Source: Camarhynchus parvulus
Lineage: Eukaryota; Chordata; Aves; Passeriformes; Thraupidae
Direction of reading: 5' to 3'
DNA length: 64,000 bases
Assembly: GCF_901933205.1 (NCBI RefSeq)
Contig: NC_044571.1
Coordinates: forward strand, 10,765,420-10,829,419
Under the pieces are notes generated by a model, which had not been told where the DNA came from, searched no databases, and saw only the letters and a program-made list of their open reading frames with translations. Positions 37,501 to 49,400 of the stretch are shown in pieces. Made by a program: the position numbers and the translations under genes. Position 1 is the stretch's first letter; every line of letters starts with the position of its first letter.

Positions 37501-40500
37501 CGTGAAAATGATTTCCCTTCAATTTCTTAAGGCCAATATAAGGTAGTAGTTGAAGACCAAAGAGGTCAAGAATGTTAAGTAGAGAGGAAGGGGATGGACT
37601 GAGAACAGGTAGAGAAAAATAATGAAGATGAGAGGGTTCAAACTCAATTCTTTCTAATGTCTGAAGTCTGCAGTGTTCTTATTTTTAATGAAGTTTTACA
37701 AATCATTAGTCACTTAACTGATGCTTATGCCTTTGGGTAGGTAAGGAAATATTCTTTCATTCAACAATGGAGATATTATTCACAGAGGATACCTTTTTTT
37801 TTAAGTAAGGATTACTGACATATAAGCTTGGGGGTATATTAGCCTCTCACTGTGTGCATAGCTTTCATTAATGCTAATTAACTAATAATGATGAAGGTGC
37901 TGGGGATTGTCTGGAGATTAAAGAGCAGCTGGAAGATGCTGATAACCTGTGATACTGCTGTAGGCCATTGGCCCTAGCAAGTCATTAATCTTGGAAGTAC
38001 CTGGTACTGCTATAAAATGACAAAAGGCTTTGGAGATGGGGAGGAGGTAGAAACATACAGGTAGGCAGGTTGTAAATGAACACAGGATTACAGCAGGACT
38101 CAGTCTCATAATATGTACATACATCCCATAGGAACTGATCTTCCAGGTCTTATAGCAAAGGGAAGGCTTCTGTTCTTTGGGCATCCTACATATGACATTT
38201 CCAAGTTAAGTCCCCAGAAAGAAGACAGGAGTGAGAAGATTGTGTGCTGTACAGCTACACCTCTGGTTTGTATATTTCAATGAACTAACTTATTTTTGAT
38301 GTAAATAATTTTGATTAATGTGTGTTCAATATGGGCTAAGTAATTAATTCCAGGATATGAGTTAAACATTTCACCATTACCTTTCATATACGATTCGAAA
38401 CCATATAAGATTCATAATGTTTGCTGTCACTGTGTGCTTTTATAATGGGTTGCCAAAGAAGAGGTTTGGATGCATTGTTAGCTAGGCTTTGACTGTCTCT
38501 TCTCTCAGTTATAACCCTTTGTTGGGAGATTTTGCTAGCTACAGTAAATTAAAGTCTTTAGATACATTAATTTCAACAAAAGCACAATGAATGTACTTCC
38601 AGTGTGCTAGAACAATAGGAAGAGCAGTGGGGCCAGGTGATGGGGTCTAAAAGAGTTGTCAAATTAAAAGTGTGTTTTAGTCATTTAAATCCCCAAATCA
38701 TTAGTTACAGAAGTTATTTAAATAACATTTTAGACAGTAATTTAGGGAATCATAAGTCAAACAAAGAAGTAATTAGTACATCTCATCTCCAAAAGGCATT
38801 CGTATTTTCTTCAAATTCTTAAAAAATTAAAGTGTCTGAAAGTGGTAAATCATTGGCTGCACTCTCAGAAGTGTTCTGAAAAGTCTATAAGTAGATGATC
38901 TTATAGAAATGCTGATTTGAAAAAATACCAAAGTTTAATTTTCCTTACCCATTTGCAGAACTGTAATTATTTTGTAAGAAATTATCAGGAAGTCTCAAAG
39001 CTTTTTAGAGTAAAACTTTACTTAGACTTTCAGAGTTTCTCTTTGATTCTAAGTGGACTCCTTTATGAATAACCTAATTTATAGTGTTGATATGTCTTGG
39101 CACCTTTACATGTCCATACTCCAAAGTCCAGGATTTTGGTTTTACTTTCAGTAGATTGAAATGCCAAAAGGCACTATATCAAAGTATGTCTGTGGCAGAC
39201 CAAGTACTTTAAGAGTTCCACATCTGTTGTTAATGCAGTGACATTTGTTTAACTTACATTATTATTTGTGACACTGCCATCGGACCGGCATAAGATGACA
39301 ATCTTGGGACTATTTATTTACTTGGAGAAGCTGTATGACCCATTCATGTTATTTATGTGACATGTTACATTTAAACAAAAGTCTTGAGATTTCTTTACTT
39401 CTTTTCCTTTCTATTGGTAAAAAACTTGCTGTTTGGGTTTAGGGTTTTTTTTTTTTTGGTTTTCTTTTGGAGGGGAAGGTGGGCGTGTTTGGGTTTTTAA
39501 AATTATTTTTATTTACTGAATCAGAGTGTAGGAGCTGTTACATAACTGCTGTAAGCATTGAGGTCAAAGAGTTTTTACATATGGGAAAAGGTAAAATGTG
39601 GTTCTTTTTGCTTGTTTACACAGCAGAATGGGAGTATATTTGTAAAACAACCTATTTATACAGATAATTCATAAGCAGAGAAAAAACACTAAAACAATAT
39701 ATACATTGTTTGCATTTTTTTCAGCTTTAGATTCAGTTCTTGTTCCAATAATTCTGTTGTAAAATTTTGGGTTACAGGACTGAAGGTCAAAGCTTTAAAG
39801 ATCCACAACCACTGAAAGAGTTCTTTGAACCAACAGGATGGGGTACTTTCCTTAAAAATATCTCATATTTGTATTTACATAGCTATCTGTTGGGGACTTG
39901 GAGTAACTTTTTTATCTGAGAAGAGTAGGTGTTGAGCACTTAAAAATGAAAGATAGGATGAAGAAAAGCAGTTTATTTGGATTTGTGCACTGTGCAGTCC
40001 TGTGCTTATTGTTTAGCAGTTTATCTTCCTGGGAATGGAGAAGCTCTTAACTGTGTGCCCAAGACCTCAAAAAATTTTAACACAGCTCTGATACTGAGTT
40101 GTCATGAAAACATGAGTTAATTTGGACATTAGTAAAGAGAGTCTTCTTTTTATAATTTTAGTAGCAGTTCCAATGTAGCTAAGTAAGTTTGATATTATTA
40201 AACAAATACTATTTCCCACCTTGAAAGAGTGTTCCTTAGCATTCCTTATGCAAATTGGAATGTTTGTAAATCAATAGCCACTGTGAAAGTTTATTCAGCT
40301 GAAAGACTCTATATTACAGGACTCTACTTCTGTTCCACATCATGGCTTCTGGGCTAAAGTATAGTTGTGTTCAAAGTATTTTCTCTCCCGTTTTTGTCTG
40401 TTTCATGAAAATCTTCTATCTACAAGGCTCATCAAATAGCATGACTGGTTCAAATGATCATTTTTCTGTTTGAATAAAGTGGATTTTGTTTATTTGACTC

Positions 40501-41046
40501 TAGTGACTTCCTTGAATAAAACTCAAAAACATTCTTTTGAGGAAAAAAACACAAGAAATGCACTGTAAGAATGGAGTTCTTGTTTACAATAAAATATATT
40601 TAATTTCCATTTGAAGAAAAATCCCATAGTCATATCACAGAAAATGCTTTGTTTGGTCAACTGCTGTACCCACTAATGTATTTTTCTCATGGCAGGAAAT
40701 GGCTGTTGGCTACTTAAAGACATAACAACAGAGAAATGTTATTTTGGAACTACTGTTAGTCTTGTTTGAAGTATGGCTCTAGATAACATAGCATGATCTA
40801 GAAAGTTCCAAGTACTGGGAATTCTTCATTTATTTACTCCTTTCGTGCAGGAACTCGCTTGCATTGCAAACTTTCTCAAAACAGTAAAAATCAACAAGAT
40901 ACCTTAGAAAATTAGTATGGAATTTAAAGTATTCTTTGAATCTGTCAGTAATGCTGATTTAATTTCTTAGTATTTGTCCATTATGGAAACATGGAATATT
41001 GAATAGCTTAATATAGAGCTTTAATTAGGACCAGTGTGTATTGATC
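34523..41046. other. AT-rich noncoding DNA, no gene seen
   Basis: A long stretch with no supported gene. A G-rich run (G6, G8, G3, G3) lies at 34678-34717. A T-rich GGGTTT tract is at about 39430-39470. Frames such as 36783-37004 (minus), 37918-38184 (minus) and 39467-39667 (plus) are short and unrecognised. Confidence 0.5.
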
Positions 41047-41188
41047 CTGAGATTAGCTCAGTTGCTTAGAGGATGGTGCTAATAATGCCAGTGTTGCAAG
41101 CTTTACCAGGGTATGGGCCATTCTAAGTTGGACTTGCTGGTCTTTGTGGGTCCCTTCCAACTCAGAATATCCTGTGATTCTGTGGTGT
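41047..41188 (+). mobile_element. TguSINE1-like SINE: tRNA-Ile head, CR1-derived tail
   Basis: 41047-41120 is a 74-nt segment with tRNA anatomy. The A-box region reads TTAGCTCAGTTGCTTAGAGG. The anticodon loop is CTAATAA with AAT at 41081-41083 (isoleucine). A degraded B-box/T-loop lies near 41098-41108, and the closing GTATGGGCCA pairs in principle with a tRNA-Ile 5' end. It is followed directly by GTTGGACTTGCTGGTCTTTG, TGGGTCCCTTCCAACTCAG and a TGTGATTCTGTGG terminus, which is the CR1 3' tail used by the LINE machinery for mobilisation in trans. This head-tail combination is that of TguSINE1, known from passerines. Mutations in the acceptor stem and B box mean it is not a functional tRNA gene. 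The copy is close to full length. Confidence 0.87.
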
Positions 41189-44100
41189 TATGCCAGCAGC
41201 TCTTTTTCTTGTTTTTCTTAAACCTTGAAAAATGCAGATTGAATGCAAATCTGACTTGCAGAGGAATTTTTTTTCCCTAAGTTTTCTGTCTCTTTGCCCA
41301 AATATAGCACTGGGGAGGCTTAAGGAGGCTTTTGTTGCCTATTCTTTTGCATAAAAAAAGCACTTAAGTATATGTGTTTCGCATCTTAAGTGATCATTAC
41401 TAATTAATTTAAGCCTGTGTCTCACAAATGAACGCAATCAATAAATTGAATTTGTGTTGTAGTAGTGGGTTTGAAGACTGTTCAAGAGAGCAGTATATTA
41501 AATCAAAATTAGTTGCTATGTTTGAATAGTTAAAGAGCTCAGGAATGCATTTGCTAAAGAAACACCTGTATCAAAAAGTGATGTTGAGTTAGAATTGAGG
41601 AGTATGCCTCAATCTCTGTTGGTGCAAAGCTCACAATTCAAACTGCCCCAGGCAGGGATTTGAGGGGAGCAGCAGGACCTTGCCCTGAGGTGGCTGAGTA
41701 GGGTTCATAGAGTCCTCCTGATAACAGCCCCAGTGAAACAGGGCATCTGGGAGGGGCACAGTACCAAAGGATGGGGCTGAAACTGATGCTGCTGCTCAAT
41801 GAGGGAAAATGTGCCTAAGCTTTCAATTTACTTCAAGTGGGTTTTGCTGTACTTTCTGGTGGAACTGACAGTCTTTCCTCCTGATGTTTGATGTGTGGAC
41901 TTCTTTTCCCTTAAACTTTAAGAACTGTTAATAATCTGTAGGCTTTTTTTTTTTTTTTTGTTTAGGCTGGAGGGAGGAATTTCACACTCTTCACTCAGCA
42001 TTGCCTTTAAAAATATGTATATATATATATGTTTATAATATATGTACTCTAGAATCAGTTGTATAGACTCTTTGGGGTTTGTGTCTCTCAAAAGTGGATT
42101 TTTCACTAAGGTAAAATGCTGACATGTCATTTAGATACAGCAATGTAAATGTAGGACCCCTTTTAGAAAGATAAGGGCCTGTCAGCTTTTACTACTATAA
42201 TATATAATAGGTCACAAAAAAACTTAAAATACAGGAATCAATTCAGGGAGAAAAAGCATACTGATATGTTATAGACTTACTTAAAAAGGGCTATTTGGTT
42301 TTAAGATGAAAAAAGTAGAAATCCCCATAAATTCTTAGAACAATTCATTTTTGCTGAGTACATTTTGTATGGTCTGCTGAAGAAGGTTGTAAGACGCTTT
42401 TTCAATTCCCTGTATTACTGTCTTGCCCTGGAGATTCACAAACCAAAATTACAGACCTGTAAAAAGATGAGGAAGAAACAAGTTTGCCATGTCTAGCAGG
42501 GATTGAAGAAATAGAAAGGGGAAAAAACCCATTCAGCCCACCTGAAAGAACCCAAAAAACTGCACAGAATAAATGAAAGCCACATCAACTCGTTCTCTCT
42601 AAAATATGTAGGTGTGGCTTTCACACTTATTGCTATACAATTATAGATTTAGAATATTTCAAATGAGTTAATTATTTAATATAAAAAGTAATTTTATGTT
42701 TATTCTATAAACGTAATTTTATAATTATTCTATAAAACAGAAATTAGAGGATTCTCTATTTGATATTATTCTGAATGCTTGTGTACTCTGTAAACAAAAG
42801 TCTTCTAAAGAACAACCAAAATCATTAGTTACCCAGTTTTCATCCATTTCAGCCTCTATGAATGTCTGAAAGATTAGATATTTAGGATTAGTATTACCAA
42901 GATGAGATAAAAACTAATCTCGCAAGTTTTTTTATCTTGGTTGCATAAGGCTTGGGAGAAGAGTAATGCCTACCTTATTAAAGCAATAAAAAATAGGAGA
43001 AGAATTGGTGAAATTGGGGAATAGCTCAGTGAAAGTGTGAGTGTGTGGGACAACATAATTTGAGTTTTAGAGTATGTAGGCAGTATTAATGATGGAGCAG
43101 AGAAACAATGGATTAGACCATCTTGGAAGAACTTAGTTAGAGGTTGCATCAGGCTAGCAAAGTTTTTATTAAAAAATAATTCTAAGATAAATCACAAGTT
43201 TTGAGAATATTAAATTACTTTCTACATGAAAAATTCACTACTTTAATTAACACTTTTCCCTCACTAGAAAAGATAATACCTTTCCTACCCTTCCAAATGT
43301 AGTTCAGCATTTAAAAAGTTGGGGGACTTTTTTTAAAGGGTGTTTTTTCAGGTACATTTGCCACAATTACCATCTGAAACAGAAGAGAATAATTATAATT
43401 AAGGATCCTTGTATTGCTTAGTCACAGAAACTGCTGCATATCTATGCTCCAGAGTAAATGTTTTCTACTCTTTGATAGACAAATTAAGCTTGAAACCTTC
43501 AAATCAAGTGTAGACTTTTGTACTGTTACCTGCCAATTGTACCTGAAAATGCAAATCTGAAGAGCTCAAATGCCACCTTCTTCTTCAGGGAAATCCCCCA
43601 TGAGAAAAAAGTTTTTCTTCATCTGGTACAAAGCTGACATTTTTCCCAAATATCATGTGAATTTTTTTGTGTGAGTCAACAACTGAACACTTTGTCTTCT
43701 GATGCCTCATTTACTGCAGATCACCCCATTCCAGAGGTTTGAAATACAAACTAGTGCTGCTTCTATGCTGACATTAGCTTGAATTGCTGACCTGATATGG
43801 TTGTCTGCGTTTCCAGAAAGACCAAGACTCCACACCATTTAATTATCCATTTATCATCCTTTCTTATTCCATGATGACAAGACATTATCTTGTTTTAAGA
43901 AACTGAAACTATTCCATATGGGCAATTTAAACTTCACGTTAAAAACCTGCCTCTGTTGGTGTTATGATACATGTGAAAATTTCAAGGATGGTGTTCTAAT
44001 GTGTTTTGAGGTGGATTTATGTGTAGGGGAATAGACTTCTGTGTGATCCACTTCGTCTCTTATGAATTAGCTTACTACTTAGGTAAGATTTAGACTGGTT

Positions 44101-44653
44101 AATCTCTCAAATAAAGAACGCTCAGACCAGTTTAGCTGAAAGTAGTGATGACAAGGACAGATAGTTACATTCAGTAGAGATTAGGTGATATTAGATGTAA
44201 CAATGGATCAAAAAGAAACCCAAGATCACTAGCACTTACATTTATCCGACCTCTTGAAAAATACATTTTGAATTCATGTCTTTAATTTGAAGACAGTACT
44301 TTTGCTTCAAATCTCAGTTTATTTCCTTATTAAATAAAATTTTATATTAACTTTCCTCAATTAGTGGTTCTATTCTTCATCTGTGTCCAATTGTCATCAT
44401 GTCATATGTGATACCCTTCTGTTATTGTTCATTTTTCAGTGTTTATGTGCACTAAAATATGCAAATGCTCAACTTCAAGACTGAGTAAATGTGCCATGAA
44501 TTTGATGTACTCCCATAGTCTTCATAGAATTCTATATATCTGTTAAGTAATTATATATAACTGTTATCTAACATGCAAATATCAACCCACAGAACTCAGT
44601 TTTTCACTATGAGCCATTCTGTTGCTTTTCTGTTCTTCAAATACAAATTTGTG
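41189..44653. other. AT-rich noncoding DNA with a GC-richer patch and simple repeats
   Basis: 41590-41800 is GC-richer (GCCCCAGGCAGGG, GGGAGGGGCACAG) but unidentified. A T16 run lies at 41944-41959, and an interrupted (TA)n tract lies at about 42014-42030. No exon is supported. Confidence 0.5.
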
Positions 44654-44775
44654 TAGGAGAAGGCCTTAAGAGATAAGCAGTCCAAACCCTTCTTCAAAGC
44701 AGGGACAGCTGTGGGGTCAGATCAAGTTGCCCAGGTGTAGATCCAGTCTTGTATTAAAGATAGTACTGCAGTAAT
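44654..44775 (-). mobile_element. Diverged CR1 LINE 3' fragment (inverted)
   Basis: The plus strand reads GGAGAAGGCCTTAAGAGATAAGCAGTCCAAACCC, then CAAAGCAGGGACAGCTGTGGGGTCAGATCAAGTTGCCCAGG and CAGTCTTGTATTAAAGAT. This matches the inverted 3' UTR of a CR1 of the 'caaagcagggccaactctgaagttagatcaggttgcccaggg' type. The short length and many substitutions suggest an old insertion. Boundaries are approximate. Confidence 0.75.
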
Positions 44776-47559
44776 TCACAGTATACAGTAAGTGTCAATT
44801 TTCCATTCTGAAGCAATGTAAGTAACAGAAATGCTGAATTTCAGACCAGTAAAAACGTTCTGCACCATCTAGGGTAAGACATCCATTCGTGTATCCATTG
44901 TGGTGTTTATAAATCAGTGCAGCCAGCCAGGTGCACAGGGTGTCAAGGAGGATTTTCCTCCCCTTTTTCTCCTTCATTGCTCTCATCTGATTCCTAAAAA
45001 TATCCCATAAACTGGTGTTCACAAACTCTTTTGCGTAAAAGAAACAAAACCCACTTTGCTGTTGTGTCCAGTACCAAACAAAACTATGGATGTTCAAAGG
45101 TGCAGGTCAAAAATCAGATAAAAATCATTCACCTCCTGATGAAATTCCAGCCCCAAATGAGAGTGAGTGAAAGGAATTACTGGATGGTGGTGTGCAGAGA
45201 GTGTGCTAATGCTTTCAAGCTGGTTTGAAATGGTGTGTGCCAGCACTTAGGAATTTAGCAGTCCAGATGTTTCTCAGGAAGTGGTTTTTCAGTGGTTTTC
45301 AAGGTAGTGTCCTGCAAGTAAGGAACTGATGGCTCATAGTCTAGCTCTTGTTATTTCAGTGCTGTGCAGCTTCAGCAAAATATCTGTTCTTTCTCCTTCC
45401 CTTAAGCTTAACTGCTGGAGGCATTTCCTAACAGAAATATTGGGATTTATACCACATTATTGTTACTGGTCATTGGAAATTTCACTGGTATTATCAATAG
45501 ACAAGTAATAAACAGTTTTGATGTCAAAACTGATCTCTCTTCTCTTCTTTTTTAGGTTTTGCTTTTCTTTTTTCTGTAGTTTTTTGATAAGTTAAATTAG
45601 TGGGTGTTGAATAGCAGTCACTTTTTAAATTTTTTATAGAATTTTCTTGTGTATTTCAGTGAACACATAAATCAGGCAACAAAGCAGAATAGGAACTATG
45701 TGTAACTATGAGAAAGTAAAAGCTATGAGTATCAGTATAACCTATGTTAATGAAACAATGTTTCAAGATACACCTGATGGGTGCTGAGGCTCTGAATACA
45801 AATGCCAAAAATAGAAGTAAAACCATACAATTTTAAGGAGCTTTTTATCAATAATAGTCATTACCTTACAAGTTTTTAAAACTAGCAAGTGATCACTGTG
45901 GGTCTTGTCTAACTGAACTATTCTATTTTGTTCTAAAAGTTTTAAGTATTTACTGAACAACCAAGCCTTTATAGTTCTAAAATGTCTTATAAGAATAGAG
46001 TATTAGAAATTAAAATACAGCCTTTTAAAGGATTCTCTATGAGTAACCATGTTTATGATTCAATAATGTAGCTATTAGCTTCCACAGTATATTCTGTGTT
46101 ATGCCATTTGAATTAATCTTACTATAATTTTCATTTTAACTGTTAAGATCTTGTGTTTGTTTTTTTTCTGAAACAAAAAATAAATTGACAGGAACAAAGG
46201 ATAATTTGTGCTACTTTGCTTCTTTTTCTTCCCACCCCCTTGCCTTCTTTCTAGTTCTTCAGTCAGTCCTGATGGAAAAAATTATACAAGATGATGTGCA
46301 ACGGTGTCTTTTCCCCAGGCAGCCTCTCACTGCCGCTAGTTATTCTTTGGCAGTCTGAATCTTTCATCTTGGCATTATGATACCGCCTGAATGAGAAAAT
46401 TAACATTAATAGCAGTAGCAAGTGTGAGGGGAGCTAGTTTAGGCTGCTGAATTTCATTCCTGTCTAGTACTCTTGAGGGGAGTAGGACCACTGAGAGTTG
46501 ATGTGCGTGGAAAAAGAGCCGAGGCAGTGTGTTTGGACTTTATTTCCCCTTGTTCTTAGAAAAACATTCTTCTTCACTGCTGCATATTTCCATGCTTTTT
46601 TATGTTCTTTTTTTTTCCTAAAACATCCCCATGTGAATAAATTTATTCAGAGAATAAATTTACCTGTGAGCAAACCTATTTTGATGGATGAATAAGAATT
46701 TCAGCTTTTTCGTTTATTTTTTAGGTTCTTCTTCCCCATGAATATCTATAAAGAGTAGTAAATGTTCAGTTTTGATAACTCAAAATTGAGGCAGAAGAAA
46801 ACAAAATAGATGTTAAAACTCACAATTTTTAGACAACTGTTCTTTTCTGATATTTGAGGGGGTATTTTTTGGTGTCTTGGTCACAATTCTGAAGGTGATT
46901 ATTAGAAATTTTATTCAGGCAAACTTTTGGCATGATGCAGATGGTGTTGCCAACATCAGCAATAGCAGGGAAATGCTAATTCTTATCAATATCCATTTCA
47001 GGCAAACAGGAGTGAAAATTCACATGACAAAGTAAAGGTACTTTATCTCTTGAGAATTTTCTCTGATTTTTTCAGAGACTTTCTGTAAATGATGAGACCC
47101 AAGAATATAGAGTTAATATATGCATAGAGATGGTCAGGTTTAGGCCAGAATGTTGAGTTCATTGAACAAACAGTGAGAAACATTCAGGCATGACACAAGC
47201 AATCACTGGACCTATGGAGCAACAGGATGAGAAGGTGACAGGACTTATGGCACCTTAAAGAGTGGCTGGGCTTCACAGATTGTTAGGGGTCATAAGAAAA
47301 GTAGACAGACCTCACCAGTACCTAGGGGAAGTACTGGAAACCTTTTGGGAAGTGAGACCTTGCAGGCCAAGTGGTGCCTTGGTAGTTGTCTCATTGGTAT
47401 CATGTTAGGGCTGAGATGACCTAGACAGCAATTCAGTTCTGAATTTGGTAATATTGTAGCAAATCTATGATTAGCAAGAAAAACAGGCACAAGTGCTTGT
47501 TTTGGGAGCAAGCAAAAGTAGAGAGAAGGATGTCAAAATGGAGAAAAGGGAGTATATTA
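44776..47559. other. AT-rich noncoding DNA, no gene seen
   Basis: Frames at 44795-45097 (minus, 100 codons) and 45031-45228 (plus) overlap on opposite strands and have no family resemblance. 46290-46460 is a complex, CpG-retaining stretch noted separately. Nothing else is recognised. Confidence 0.5.
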
Positions 47560-48655
47560 ATGGCAGGTCATGTTTAGGCAAGCCAATAGTCAACATGCTT
47601 GGCAGGCTGGACCTTGCACCTTTGCACTGCAGTTTATTCTGTCTTGCATTTAAAGTTTGATGCTGATTATTTTCTGTGTGAGTGTGCTCTTGTGTGTGTG
47701 ACCACCAGTGACCTTGAATCAGGACTGTGCAGTGGGTAGGATGAGAGATTGGGGTTCAGCTACTGGAGGAAGGGTGATGGGTCACAGGAGGTCTGGGGCA
47801 GTAGAGATGTCTGATGGGAGGACCAGCTGCTCCAGAGGCCAGGAGTCCAGGGCCAGCTATCAGGGATCTGTGTTTGACTGCTGGTGACCACCTGAGGCTG
47901 GATTTTGGTGTTCATTGAGTGCTGCTTGTCTTTATGTGGATTTCAAAAAAGGCACATTTCTCCAGTTATCCTGACCTGTGTGGCCTGGCATGTCAGCACC
48001 ATGTGCATCCCTGAACTTTTGGCATTCATGTACTCCATTCTGGGAGGGTAAACCCCACAGCAAACAGCCTCCCTCACTCTGTGCAGGCGTGGAGGAACCA
48101 CAGGCTGCAGGGCCCATCAAAGCCCTCTTTTGGTCATTTGTCACAGATTGTGAGCCATGCAGCACCTGTGGGGGCATGGCAAACTGTGCAATGAGCGGGG
48201 AGCCCTTGGCTGTGTGGAGGCATAGGGTGGACTGGCATGGGACAGACTGGGACAGGGATGTCCCTTAGAAGGCTTGCCTCACCATGCCCAGAGGTGGGCA
48301 AATAGAGCCAAGATGGCCTCAGGACTGCCAGGCATGGCCATGGGGACAGGGGGTGCTCCAAATGCACAGCAGGGATGGATGTGCCCAGCTATAGCATGGA
48401 GACATACCTCATACTGTGCCTGCCCCTGCTGGGCCACCACATGGTTGTCACCTGAATATATATGGGCTATTTATTATCAACCCTTGAAGCCACATGCAGC
48501 AAGCAGACCTTTCATGCTGTGGTCATTTCACATGAGATTTGTCCCACCCTGAGTGGTTTGCCAAGCCATGTGCTTGTGGGGAGTTTTCTTTCCCGCCCTG
48601 TCATCTCATGTGTTGGATGGGGCACAGCTGAGCTTCCCCTGTGAGTAATTTCCAG
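47560..48655. other. Unidentified GC-richer block of about 1.1 kb
   Basis: Base composition rises sharply relative to both flanks, with many GGGG, CCAGG and TGGGGCAG words. The block also has several overlapping open frames on both strands (47932-48177 minus, 47978-48268 plus, 48134-48367 minus, 48274-48552 plus), as expected from fewer A/T-rich stops. I see no protein family, no LTR ends and no CR1 landmark. It may be an unrecognised interspersed element (for example internal ERV sequence) or a local isochore change. CpG is still sparse, so it is not a typical CpG island. Confidence 0.45.
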
Positions 48656-48949
48656 TCAGTCAAATCTAAATTTTGTACCTTTCAAGTGCATGTACAGACC
48701 TCTGCTCAGACTCTATCTATACTGACATACTTGTTTCCAAGAAACTCACAGGGGAGTGTATCTGTGAAGCAAGTCATGTAGCCTACTTTGTCTAAAATTT
48801 GAGTCAAGTGCTTTGATCCTTTTCTCATTAACAATTTCTCACTGTGTTGAATAAGTATTTACAGTTTATTTTCCAGCACACCTGAGGCAGCTTCCCTTCA
48901 CACAACTGATTTTTTAAAACTTCCCTGTGATTAGTTAACATTTTAACAC

Positions 48950-49400
48950 CTCAGCTGCATTATTTGCAGAAATCTGTTCTCAGCTCAGTATTGGAAGTGT
49001 TGTTTGTACAGTAATGCTAACCGTCATTTCTTCAGAATTGTCTGGGATTACTGTAATCTTCCTGAAGTGTGTAATCGCTCTGGCATTTTCTAGGAAAGGC
49101 CTGGGATAAATGGGCCCATAAATTCCCACATCCTGTGCCACAGGGCCTCTTTACAAGGCTTAATTTTCTCATCTAGTAGTGCTTCAGTTGTGCTGTGAGA
49201 GGTGATCAGTGGCCACTGTGACAAAGTGACTTCAGCTGTCTGTCTCATTCCTTTGCTTATTGCAGGATGATGGGAGATGCTTATGACTTAATCATTAAAA
49301 GTGGTTATCCAAGTGACTGGTGCAAAATAAGTGAGGCTGTTAATGTAAGTGTCAGCATTGTGGGCATAACTTTGCTCCTACCAAATCTATTGCACAGGGT
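48950..49400 (+). other. Complex block: candidate conserved element containing an exon-like segment
   Basis: The region has balanced composition and no repeats. At its right end lies a 79-bp segment (49266-49344) preceded by a pyrimidine-rich tract and TTGCTTATTGCAG, and followed by AAT|GTAAGT, a near-perfect donor. Of the three sense frames only one is open. It starts at the second base (ATGATGGGA...) and gives 26 codons containing YDLIIKSGYPSDW. I do not recognise the peptide. Possible readings are a small internal coding exon, a non-coding RNA exon, or chance splice sites inside a conserved noncoding element. No partner exon was found in the window. Confidence 0.3.

Noticed and set aside
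41047..41120. A genuine tRNA-Ile gene
   Set aside because: The acceptor stem and B box are mutated and the segment continues directly into a CR1 tail, so it is the SINE head.
47932..48644. Several 60-96 codon frames on both strands in the GC-richer block
   Set aside because: Frames open on both strands at once are an effect of base composition; translations (for example Pro/Trp/His-rich) match no family.
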